Positions 22,604-33,951 of a DNA stretch of 64,000 bases are shown piece after piece. The notes beneath the pieces are model-generated. The model searched no databases and was not told where the DNA came from. It saw only the letters and a program-made list of their open reading frames with translations. Position 1 is the first letter of the stretch. Each line of letters starts with the position of its first letter. The stretch comes from Zygnema cylindricum (Eukaryota > Streptophyta > Zygnematophyceae > Zygnematales > Zygnemataceae): the NCBI GenBank assembly GCA_037447655.1, contig JBBHKE010000318.1, positions 62,001 through 126,000 of the forward strand, in the 5' to 3' direction. A program made the position numbers and the translations under genes.

Positions 22604-24409
22604 ATAGTGTAATTGACTCATGATTACCCTAACAAAGAAGTGAACGAATTAAACTATATTCTAAACGTAAGTATTAGCGCATATAGTTTGAATAGTATTC
22701 GATATTTTACTACGGGCGCTTACACTACTCTGTACGAACAAATCAGAGGGCTAGTAACGGACAAATCAGAGCGTTACTGTACGAACAAACCAGCGTTATT
22801 GGTGCATAGCCGCATATCTACGACCGTATACGGTGATCCTGGGCAAACGTTATTAACTTGTTACCCTAACTGGCATAACTGGCGCAGTAATCGTATTCAT
22901 ATTTTCATATGTAAAACAGTAAAACTGGACAATTCTGTAAATAGCGTACACATTTTTTGTACGATTACGCTAATTGTTACTGGCCAATAATTGTGTCAGT
23001 GATGTTACTCTTTAAATAGATGTGTATTCGTTACAGAACATTACTGAGTACAGGGAGTGTTCCTTACATGTTTCCTCAGTGTGGTGAACCTGGTGAACCC
23101 TCGTTTCACCGTGCGAAATGCGCCGTAAGTTTCACCACTACAAAATACCTACCGGTATCATGTAATCGTAAATATTTTTTTTGTACGAACTCTAGTTCTG
23201 ACCAGGAAATAAGGATTTTGTTTTGCCAAGGGTTTGTACATTAACTCTGACGACGCTGCCCGAAAAATAAAAACTATATTTCCATCGTCGACAAATTGTC
23301 GATGTATATAACGTAAACCTTCAGTCGTACTTTAATTATTAACCGTGCGCCTGCCTATAGTTGTTACAATAGTTTCAATAACACTTCGACCCGAAATGTT
23401 GAACTACGATTATCTGTCACGTCCCCATTCACTTAATTGGTATTATATATTGTATTTTCGCGTTACTATAATAAACCATTAACGCTATTAACGAAGGGGC
23501 ACTATTTCTTTGTTGAACAAGTCATATAATGATAAGAACAATAATAAAGAGGGAGTCTTTCAAATAGTCATTTTATTTGGAGTAAATTGATAATGTAAAT
23601 TTTATTTATATTATTGCAGTCACAATGTCCTATGTAAGCCAAACAATGAAATCATTAGGGATATTTTCGTTTTTAAATGTGAATGCCTTGTATGTTTTGT
23701 ATGGGGTTAGAGATGAAGTTTGGGTTGCAAAATGTGTATATTTTGTGCTTATTATTATACCACATGACTTTGTAATTTATGCAATAGCGTTGAATATAAG
23801 CAAGTTATTATACCTAGAGATGAAGTTACTATGTGTACTTAACGTTTTTTTTTTATGCGCTCATTTGGACATTAATGGTTGCATCCCAAACTTGTATGTT
23901 ACAATTAAAATTCCCTGTAAAAATAACGGTTATTAGCTTACATTTACACAAATCAGTGCAATAACACGTATCAATCTCGAAACTATATATCTTTGAAAAA
24001 ACAGTTAATCTTAAAGCGCATGGATGCGCATTGATTGTATGTGGGTACTCATCGTAAGACTTCAATATGAATAGTAATTATAATAAATAATGGTAAGATA
24101 ATGGTCAATACTGGCCATTATATAAAGTAATCTTTGATCGTAAAAGCCAAATATGTGCACTTTATGATTAAAGTTATCCATATCATTTGATGGGTTGTAT
24201 TTTTACAATTGTCTATAATTTATGGTTATACTAGTTTGTGTGTTTACGTGTTTTAACAATAATTGGTGCATAACAAAAAATATAGGGATTGACGACACAT
24301 ATGGGTGATTAAAAAAGAGTATGCCAAAATATACATTTTTTTTTATACGTTATGTTGACAGCCAATTGTTGTATTTTGTGAACATTTGGATGGTTATGCA
24401 CTAGTTATT

Positions 24410-25792
24410 TACAAAACATGTTATAGCAATTGCGTAATCATCCGTTAATCTAATATTGGTCGGTATAACTCGACAAGCTATATACACGCCCGAGATTCCA
24501 TTAACCCATCTATTAAACGTTATTAGCGATGCTTTGGATATCTATTAGTGGTTATTATAACTACACAAAATAGTTTGTGGCATTTAAAACATGTTATTGC
24601 AATTGCGTAATCATCCGTTAATAAAATATTGGTCGGTATAACTCGAAAAGCCATGTATACGCCCGAAATTCCATTAACCCATCTATTAATCGTTATTAGC
24701 CATGCTTTGGATATCTATTAATGGTTATTATAACTACTTAGATTATTTTGTGGCATTTAAAACATGTTATTACAATTGCGTAATTATCCGATAATCTAAT
24801 ATTGGTCGGTATAACTCGATAAGCCATGTATATGCCCGAAATTCCATTAACCCATCTATTAAACGTTATTAGCCATGCTTTGTATATCTATTAATGGTTA
24901 TTATAACTACACAGACTAGTTTGTGGTATTAAAAACATGTTATATCAATTGCGTAATCATCCGTTAATCTAATATTGGTCGGTATAAGTCGATAAGCCAT
25001 GTATACGCCCGAAATTCCATTAACCCATCTATTAATCGTTATTAGCCATGCTTTGTTTATATATTAATGGTTATTATAACTACACAGAATAGTTTGTGGT
25101 ATTAAAAACATGTTATATCAATTGCGTAATCATCCGTTAATCTAATATTGGTCGGTATAAGTCGAAAAGCCATGTATACGCCCGAAATTCCATTAACCCA
25201 TCTATTAATCGTTATTAGCCATGCTTTGGATATCTATTAATGGTTATTATAACTACTTAGATTATTTTGTGGCATTTAAAACATGTTATTACAATTGCGT
25301 AATTATCCGATAATCTAATATTGGTCGGTATAACTCGATAAGCCATGTATACGCCCGAAATTCCATTAACCCATCTATTAATCGTTATTAGCCATGCTTT
25401 GGATATCTATTAATGGTCATTATAACTACACAGAATAGTTTGTGGTATTAAAAACATGTTATATCAATTGCGTAATCATCCGTTAATCTAATATTGGTCG
25501 GTATAAGTCGAAAAGCCATGTATACGCCCGAAATTCCATTAACCCATCTATTAATCGTTATTAGCCATGCTTTGGATATCTATTAATGGTTATTATAACT
25601 ACACAGAATAGTTTGTGGTATTAAAAACATGTTATATCAATTGCGTAATCATCCGTTAATCTAATATTGGTCGGTATAACTCGATAAGCCATGTATACGC
25701 CCGAAATTCCATTAACCCATCTATTAATCGTTATTAGCCATGCTTTGTTTATATATTAATGGTTATTATAACTACACAGAATAGTTTGTGCC
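24410..25792. repeat. 173-bp tandem satellite, 8 copies
   Basis: The marker CCATTAACCCATC occurs at 24498, 24671, 24844, 25017, 25190, 25363, 25536 and 25709, exactly 173 bp apart each time. Each unit contains CAATTGCGTAATCATCCG and ATTGGTCGGTATAA. The first unit is the most diverged. Copies 3 and 6 share variants (AATTATCCGATAATC) and copies 4, 5, 7 and 8 share ATGTTATATCAATTGCG, which suggests a three-unit higher-order repeat. No coding potential. Confidence 0.95.
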
Positions 25793-26640
25793 ATTTCATT
25801 GTATATTGATACTACACTTGTTTATTATTAACCATAACTCAAGGATCTATAGTTAATTATAACTGAGTATAACGAGAATGCTCTATATAGAAAGGCAACA
25901 ATGGCGTTTGTAACGTGTGTCGTTGATTATTTAAAAGGTTTTTAAATAAATATATTGGAATACTTAATAAATGCATACGACACAAATTTACAAACCCTTG
26001 TTATTTAAAAAAGCGTCTATAAGCATAAATAACTAAAAACCGCACGCATTCAAAGTGAGTGAACAAGGATTTTTTAAAAGTATATGGGTGGCATTGCAAC
26101 GGTGTATAACATCATATAATATATTCGACAAGGTAACAATCGGTTAGCATAACTTGATGAAATGTCTTTGGGTTTAAATATCATAACTAATAGGTAAAGC
26201 ATGGGCGTTTACAGTGTTTAAGGTATTTATTGGAAGTTTTACAAATGTTTACATCCATATATTTATGCAAAATAATATAATCATAAGACATGTTTTTTGA
26301 CTTGGGGTAAAGTATCAACGGGTTAATCAAACCAAATATTTATTTGGGTAAATTGTGGTGTTTAGAAGATATATTTGTGCTTATACTATAGTTTTTATCC
26401 TGAGTTGAATTGTGTAGTATACTAGGGTTTGAAAGTAATTACATGACGCAAATAAGTGGTCATTATAGACCAGCGATAACAACATATGCAATGTTAAAGA
26501 CAAAAGAAGGCATCGTATTGAACATTTAAAAACAACGGAAAACAAAAATATATAGCAAAACAATAAATTAATATTCGAATCCGAATGCAATACTGAAAAA
26601 CAAATATTATGTCTCTCTCCAAAAAATATAAATCTAAAAT

Positions 26641-26834
26641 TTAACCCGTGATAGAGCGGAGCTCTTCTAACTTTCGGAACCGTGGCAACTTTCGTTCAAA
26701 CTCCCTCATAGAAGATCCCTCTTTAAAAATTGGTTCAGTTGAATCGGCCAAAGCCTCTTTCAGTTCCGACTTGCTTGGGAGGAGGTTTACTAAGAATGGT
26801 GCTAATCGAGGGAGCAACAAAGGTGCTCTCCATG
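26641..26834 (-). CDS. Possible isolated terminal exon, unknown
   Basis: On the minus strand an acceptor-like CTGTAG precedes a frame that reads WRAPLLLPRLAPFLVNLLPS, then a charged helix-like stretch ending FRKLEELRSITG and a TAA at 26641-26643. It is open for about 75 codons and is clearly richer in G and C than its AT-rich surroundings. I do not recognise the protein. It could be the last exon of a gene whose other exons I cannot find, a gene fragment carried by a transposon, or chance. Confidence 0.25.
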
Positions 26835-27039
26835 CTACAGAAATTATTGGAGTATCCGAAATGGTTGTTAACTGTCACATATAAAGCCAAAATTACACTA
26901 ATCAACAAGAAAAGATAGAAATAATAATGATGATGATGATTTTTTTTATTTTTTTTAGTAGTAGATTGTATTATTTTTGTTATTATTTCGTGTTAATAAA
27001 ATACTTATTTTTGTTCGTATTGAATTATAGTTAACTGTT

Positions 27040-29400
27040 ATATCGTAGTAATCACGAGCTATATCTAACTATTGTATTAAATATATTATAACACCTATTT
27101 ATAATTGTTATATAAGAATAAGTAGTTATTTGTAGCTGGTGTACTATCTATACTATAATAGGTAATTATGACTGCTATATTAAATTAATTATAATACTTA
27201 TATATAACTGACACAATATACATATTATAACAGCCGGTAATAAGTGATATATTACATTTATTTTATCAATTTTATCTAACTGTCGTATAATACATATTGT
27301 AAAGGCAAGTTATAATACATATTGTAAGGGCAAGTTATAACTGTTATACTACACTAATTATAACAACTGGTTATAACTGTTTTAATATATTGATTATAAC
27401 GGTTATATTTAACTGGTATACGACATTATTTATAACATCTAGATAAAACTGTTTTATTATACTAATTATAACAGTATATCTAACTGTTATATCTTTTTTA
27501 TTATAGCAGGTAGATAAATATACATTTGTAGTAGATAAATATGCAGTTATATCTACCTGTTATATTTTATATATTATGACAACTATATCTAACTGTTATG
27601 TTATGCTAATTATAACAGCTAGTCATAATTGTTTTAATTTATTGATTATAAAGGTTATATCTAACTGTTATATCACATTATTCATAACAACTACTTATAA
27701 CTGATCTATTATACTAATTATAACAGTTACATGTAACTGTTATTTCATTTTTATTACAACAACAATATCTAGCTGTTATATTTTATAAATTATAACAGCT
27801 ATATCTAACTGTTACATTATACCGAATATGACAGCTAGTTGTAAGTTTTATATTTTATTTATTGTGACAGTTGTGTAGCTGTTGCAGGATAGTAGCATAA
27901 CAACTATATCTGGCTGTAATATTATACTAAATTTAACAGCTAGTTATAGTTTTTATGTTATATTTATCGTAAAAGTTATATCTAGCAGTTATATTTTATA
28001 AATTATAACAGCTATATTTAACTGTTATATTATACCAAATATGACAGCTAGTTGTAAGTGTTATATTTTATTTATTATGACAGTTGTTATATGTAGCTGT
28101 TGCATTATACTAAGCATAACAACTATATCTAGATGTTATATTTTATTAATTATAACAATTATATCTAACTGTTTTACTATGTTAATTATTACACTATAAT
28201 AAACAATTACATAATTAACAGTTATATCTAATTGTTATTTTGTATATATTACAACTTTAATATCTAACTGTGATAATGTATTGATTATTACAATGTTAAC
28301 TAACTGTGACATTATATACATTATAACATTTAAATCTAAACAGTTATATCTAACTGCTATACTACACATATTATAGCAGGTTTACTGTTATATTATTAGA
28401 GTTTTAACAAGTTATATATTATATATAGTCTAACTATTATAATGTTTTAATTTTTATAGTGAGAACTAACTATTATATTATATATATTTTAGCATTTATA
28501 TCTAACCGTTATAATGTGTTAATTATTAGTGTTAACTAACTATTACATTAGATTTTTTATAACAGTTTACATTATATTTATCTTCACAGTTAAAATTAAC
28601 TGTTATATTATACATATTATAACAGTTATATCTAACCGTTATATTATGTTAATTATTACAAGTATAACAAACTTTTACAAGATAGTAATTATAACATATA
28701 ACATCTATTATGACAATTACATCTAACCGTTACATTATGTTTATTATTAGTATACACTACAACTATAATAATAGTTGTAACAGTAGTTTCATATATTATA
28801 CTTCAACTATAATTATATACATTATTTATATTATAACTCCTACTTCAAATATATACAACAGATAATAACGTGCATGATATTACAAATATTACTTATGTTA
28901 AATATGTATTATAACGTTTTATAACGTATGTATATATATATATATTGTAATTGTCATTATATATACGATAATAATTATTAATACATATATTTTATAAATT
29001 ATAACTATTATAAATTATACTCTTATATGTGTTAAATATATTACATCTATTGCTATGTATATTATATGTATATCAAACTTTTATTATGATATATATTACT
29101 ACATTATAACTAAACAGTTTTATATGTATTCAAATATATTTTATTACTAAACTGTTGTTACATGTATTACATACATTATTGTTATTACTATATATATATT
29201 ATATATATATTAAAGCCATTAGTGTTATGTATACTATATACATTGTACCTTTTATTCTATATTATTCATATTATAAATGTTATTATAGGTATTATAGAAA
29301 TTATCACTAAACCGACTGTCTGTATATTTATTATGCCTGTGATAAATCCTTTTATTGGATCTATGATATGTCTTGAGCAAATATTATACACATTATAATA
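27040..29400. repeat. AT-rich degenerate repeat based on TAACTGTTATA/TATAACAGTTA
   Basis: For over 2 kb the sequence is built from variants of ATATCTAACTGTTATATTATA and its reverse complement in alternation (TATAACAGTTATATCTAACTGTTATA is near-palindromic). Units are roughly 35-45 bp and poorly preserved; from about 28800 onward it fades into simple AT-rich sequence with ATTATAA motifs. No gene is seen. Confidence 0.8.
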
Positions 29401-29613
29401 GTTTTGTTTTTTATTGTTATTGTTATTCTAATTATTATATATTTTTTTTATTTTTTTTATTGTTATCATTCAAGTCTAGAAACTTCCTAAACCACCTTTT
29501 TTAGTCCAACTATAAAACGGTGATATTTATCTACAATATAATATTACAACAAAAATAGAAATAAATACAATATTAAAATCCGAAACAAAAACAAAACAAG
29601 TAACAAAAAACAG

Positions 29614-29702
29614 GAGAATGGGGAGAGAGAGAGAGAGGGAGAGGGAGAGGGAGAGGGAGAGAAATATGGAGAGGGAGAGGGAGAGGAGGGGAAGAGAGAG
29701 AG
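29614..29702. repeat. (GGGAGA)n purine tract
   Basis: GA-rich plus strand with several GGGAGA units. The frames crossing it are low-complexity artefacts. Confidence 0.85.
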
Positions 29703-30536
29703 ACTTGGAATGTAAGAAGGACACAACCACACAAAAGAGGGGAGACACAATGTGGGGATGATAAAAACACCCACCGAGAGGGAATACTTCGAGCAGCCAG
29801 AGATAGGAAGAAGGCGAGAAAGAAAGGACGTCTGGGGAAGCTACAACAAATGGGAAAAATGGATAAATAGGGTTAAAACAACAGACATTATGGTTTGTTC
29901 ACATGGAAAAGTTTAAACCGGAATTATTCAATATAATGCTTCATGTTTCATCGGCATTTTTTCTTTTGGATAAACTAATATTAATAGAGGGAGGAGGTAA
30001 GGTGAAGTGAGCAAAAAAAAAAAAAAAAAAGAAAGAAAACGAGTTAAAAATTTACTTATAATCTAAGAAGGGGCGTCTCCACCACGAAGAAGAAGAGGAG
30101 AATGGTAAAAAGGGACCGGAACACGAATCCAAAGAGGGGAAAGAAAAGGAAGAGAAGAAAAAAAAATGGGGCAGGTGAGATAAAGAAGCAAACGGGAGGA
30201 CATGGATCAAAAAACGTTGAATCAAAAAACGTTTTTTCAATTGTTTTCAATGTAAAAACGAATCGCTGTTTAATAATTTAAAATTTAAAATTTCGAAAAA
30301 AGAAACGGGAGAAAAAAAGAAACGGGCAGAATAATGTTTCGTGCCGCGTTTCCTTCTGGAAACGGTTTTGATTTTCACAGTGTAGCGTTGCGTTCGCAGT
30401 TGGCGATGCGCCTCGCGGTGCGCGGCGTCGCTAATCGAAAAGCAAAGGGGGGGCGACGTGGATCTCTCACAATGCGCGAAACGGAGCTCGGAGGTTCACA
30501 GAGCCCGAAAAACGCAAGGTTCAGTACAGTACTGTA

Positions 30537-31097
30537 CACCGCCAATCGCTATTAGCGTAGAAGTTTCTTTAGCGTACATGAAAAATTACCGTGGTTTACG
30601 CTAATTAAGAATTTGAAATTTTTGAAAAAAAACATACATTCTAATTGTTTAATAATTATAATTTGGATCTTTGAAAAAAATAAATGTCGGTCGCAAACAT
30701 GCTTACACTAATATAGGTATTCGTACAAAATCTTACAAATCGTACACAAATCGTACGTTCACACAGTCGAAACGTGGTTGCTTGACGAATATGTGCGAAC
30801 GTGATATTTGACAACCCGATTAGACCCCCTTTTTAGAGCGCACATTCTCATGCGTCCGCGGCTACTAAAACTCATTAATTGTACTTTTTCACTTAAAAAG
30901 ATACAATTTTGTACGGTCGGACACTCTCCGTACACCACACTAATTAACTGATGGCGTACTTCCATTTTGTACGGTACAAAAAAATTTACCCTAAATAGAG
31001 TAAAGAAAAAAATAGAATGAACTACGCTAATGGAGAATAAAATAAAATAAAAGCGGGACGGAATTAGCGTACACAACGCTAATAGCGATTGGCGGTG
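30537..31097. mobile_element. CACCG-type MITE, 561 bp, upstream of SUMO
   Basis: Ends CACCGCCAATCGCTATTAGCG and CGCTAATAGCGATTGGCGGTG are perfect inverted repeats flanked by TA (30535-30536, 31098-31099). The interior closely matches the copy at 38408-38955, including ATGTCGGTCGCAAACATGC. It ends about 170 bp before the SUMO start codon. Confidence 0.92.
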
Positions 31098-31267
31098 TAC
31101 TGTACTGTTTGTTGCTTCTTTTAGGTTTTAGTTCGTACGTGTGTGTTGGTCTTGCACTTAGGCGTGTGTTTCTTTACCTTTCAGCTCACGACTGTCAGCC
31201 AGGGTTTTCGCAACTCTTGCAGCCATTGGTAACGCCTGTGACAGCACAAGGAATCTGATTAGAAGCC

Positions 31268-33951
31268 ATGGATGATGCTGGAGGACCTGGAGGGCACGAA
31301 GAAGAGAAGAAACCAGAACAAGGAAATCATATAAACTTGAAGGTCAAGGCTCAGGTGCGTTTTTTACATGAGAACTTTGTCTCTTTGTGAGCTTTGGAAC
31401 GTTAGATCCTGTTTGGATTTTTTTTTACATCTTTAAGTTGTGATTTCAACATTGGATGCTATTTGTGTTCTTCAAGTTATCCTGTTAAGAAACAGCCTTC
31501 GAAAGGGATATGGCTGAGATATACTTTGTGGTTTCCTTTCGCACATTTCTTTGCTGATATGTTGAAATATAATTTTTTGAGTTGTAATATCTCGTCTTGC
31601 AATGTTTTGTATTCTAATATTTCGTGTTGTAACATTTTGTGTTGTAGTGTCTTGTATTGTAAAATTTTCTGCTGTAATACATTCTATCGTAATATTATTG
31701 TGTTGTAATATTCTGTATCGTATTCTTATTTGTAATACTAATGCTGTAATATTCTGTATTGTAATATTTTGTATTGTAGGATTTTGCATTGTACTATTTT
31801 GTATTGTATTTTTTTGTTTTGTGATATCTTGTTTTGTAATAAATTGTTGTAAACTTGTACAGGATGGAGGCGAGGTGTTTTTCCGTATTAAGTCAAGTGC
31901 AACACTGAAGAAGCTTATGGCTGCTTACTGCGACCGACAATCTGTTGATCATAACTCCATTGCATTCCTTTTCGACGGACGTCGACTTCGTGCTGATCAA
32001 ACTCCAGCAGAGGTACCTCTTTTTTTCATCAATGGTTTGTCATTAACTTTTTTTTCTGTGCACAAGGTCTGTTTTTTTTTCTCAGCATATGGCATAATGA
32101 TCTGTAAGGTCTTGACTAACTTCAATAGCTATTATTAGGGTTCCCATCTGGCATGAGTGAATTAGGCTTTTCTGTGTGTTTGTTTTTGTTCCTGCCTTTG
32201 GTGAGATATTTTGCTCGTGTGCCCGTAGTTTGTGTGCAAAAACATTTGGAAACGCAATATGTTGTCACCCGTCCTATGTATCATGCCAGGTTTTCAACTG
32301 AAAAACTCAGATAATTCGCTTATATTACAGGGTAGCAGCATATGGCGTTTCCAATTTTTGTCGCACATTTGAACTAGGGTAAAAAAATTCAGTTCGACAT
32401 TTTATGCTGTGAACACCTTTTCAGCATTGCTAGAATACGAGAACACATTTAATACGTTGACCTTTAATATGTTGAATGATTTTGTTCAACATAAGCAACC
32501 CTAGAAAACGGAAATGTGTTAACTCATCCAGTCTATATATTATTGTGAAGAAATGCTCTGCAGAAGATATTTCTGCTTTGTGTTTATTGCATCTGCTCTA
32601 TTTTGTTGACAACATATCATGATCAAGAGAGGATTATGCATACGTTCGCTGTAACTGTGGTTACTGGCGCAGGGGTCATAGTAATCTTACAGATAATTGC
32701 ACGATTTTGTAAAAAACATTTTTTTGTACAATTATGCTGATAACTGGCCATTATTTCGGTGATAGTGTAAATATGATCCCCTCGTAAAGGAGCTTGTTGT
32801 TAGCACTTACTGATTGTTCTTGATCATGCTGCTTGTTTTTCTTTTGTTTCTTGGATCTTTATTTTGGATGATGATCCTTTACAAGAGTGAAAGCGGAGAT
32901 AATTCCTTTTGTTTGCTTGGTCATTTGCTTGCAGCTTTGCATACTTACCCAGAAAAACTTGTGTTTGTAGACTCTTATTATGGTACTCAGGACTCACTAC
33001 CTTTCAAATTCTTTCAGGTTGACTTGTCTGCATGCAAGTTCCACAATTAAGAACGAACAATACTGACTTGACCCTTTAGTTTTTCTGATGCTTAGGTTTT
33101 AGCATTTCAAATAGTGCTAGCACACCAGTAAATAGCAGGGTAGAAAAACTCTTTCTGTTGATTTAGCGGTTTTTAGCCTACGTGTTTCTCTCTCTTTCTC
33201 TCGCTCTTCCTTTTACTCTCCCTCTCCCTCTCCTTCTCCCTCTCCTCCTCTGTCTCTCTCTCCCTCTCTCTCTCCCTCTCCCTCTCCCTCCCACTCCCTC
33301 CCTCTCCCTCCCACTCCCTCCCTCTCCCTCCCTCTCCCTCCCTCTCCCTCCCTCTCCCCCTCCCTCCCTCTCTCTCCCTCTCTCCCTCTCCCTCTTCGCT
33401 CCCTCCTCCCCTTTCCTCTCCTTCTCCCTCTTTCTCCCTCTCCCTCTCCCTCTCCCTCTCCCTCTCCCTCTCTTTCTCCCTCTCCCTCTCCCTCTCCCTC
33501 TCTTTCTCCCTCTCCCTGTCCCTCTCCCTCTCCCTCTCCCTCTCCCTCTCCCTCCCCCTCCCCCTCCCCCTCCCCCTCCCCCTCCCCCTCCCCCTCCCCC
33601 TCCCCCTCCCCCTCCCCCTCCCCCTCCCCCTTCCCCTTCCCCATCCCCCCCCCTCCTCCTCCGCCCCCTTCCCCCTCCCCCTCCCCCTCCCCCTCCCTCT
33701 CCCTCTCCCCCTTCCCCTCCCCCTCCCCCTCCCCCTCCCCCTCCCCCTCCACCTCTCCCCTTCCCCCCCTCCCTCCCCCTCTCCCCCTCCCCCCCCTCCC
33801 TCTCCCTCTCCCTCTCCCTCTCCCTCTCCCTCCCTCTCTTGACTCTCTCTTGACTCTCTCTTTTTTGTTGCCTCTGTTTTTGCAGCTTGACATGGAAGAT
33901 GGAGACGAAATCGATGCCATGTTGCACCAGACTGGAGGGTCATGCTGCTGA
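31268..33951 (+). CDS. SUMO (small ubiquitin-like modifier), 3 exons, 100 aa
   Basis: Exons 31268-31354, 31863-32012 and 33886-33951 total 303 nt and join in phase at GT-AG junctions. The first 20 residues are an acidic flexible tail starting [23 protein letters not shown] begins the ubiquitin fold; [38 protein letters not shown] and [16 protein letters not shown] are classic SUMO blocks. The precursor ends GG-SCC, so a SUMO protease would remove the last three residues to expose Gly97 for conjugation to lysines. The start context GCCATGG is favourable and no upstream ATG is closer. Intron 1 has a T-rich minisatellite and intron 2 a 650-bp C/T tract. Nothing in the coding part is damaged. Confidence 0.97.
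31560..31850 (+). repeat. TTGTAATAT-type minisatellite in SUMO intron 1
   Basis: Irregular units of about 15-20 bp based on TTGTATTGTAATATTTTGT run almost to the exon 2 acceptor at 31862/31863. The sense strand is T/G-rich. The open frame crossing it owes its length to the repeat. Confidence 0.8.
33186..33840 (+). repeat. 650-bp C/T tract before SUMO exon 3
   Basis: Nearly pure pyrimidine on the sense strand, mostly (CCCTCT)n, with a core at about 33550-33630 of (CCCCCT)n. It ends about 45 nt before the exon 3 acceptor and is followed by more T-rich sequence. The complementary strand is (GGGGGA)n/(AGAGGG)n. Predicted proteins of more than 200 residues in all directions are repeat artefacts. 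Confidence 0.97.

Larger units (their letters stand above)
20712..31267. other. Gene-poor region between synthetase and SUMO genes
   Basis: Contains two TTA/TAA-flanked MITEs (21053-22027), short hairpins, the 173-bp satellite, a possible isolated exon at 26641-26834, an AT-rich degenerate repeat and a GA tract at 29614-29702. A CpG-rich stretch at 30330-30530 lies upstream of the MITE in front of SUMO and could be an original promoter region. The synthetase promoter should lie in 20712-21050, where a T-rich run (20730-20760) is the only notable feature. Confidence 0.5.

Noticed and set aside
23625-23936. 103-codon open frame
   Set aside because: AT-rich hydrophobic sequence with no recognisable domain or gene context; length is expected by chance in this composition.
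24410-25792. CRISPR-like array
   Set aside because: The 173-bp units are contiguous and homogeneous without unique spacers, and the genome is eukaryotic with introns.
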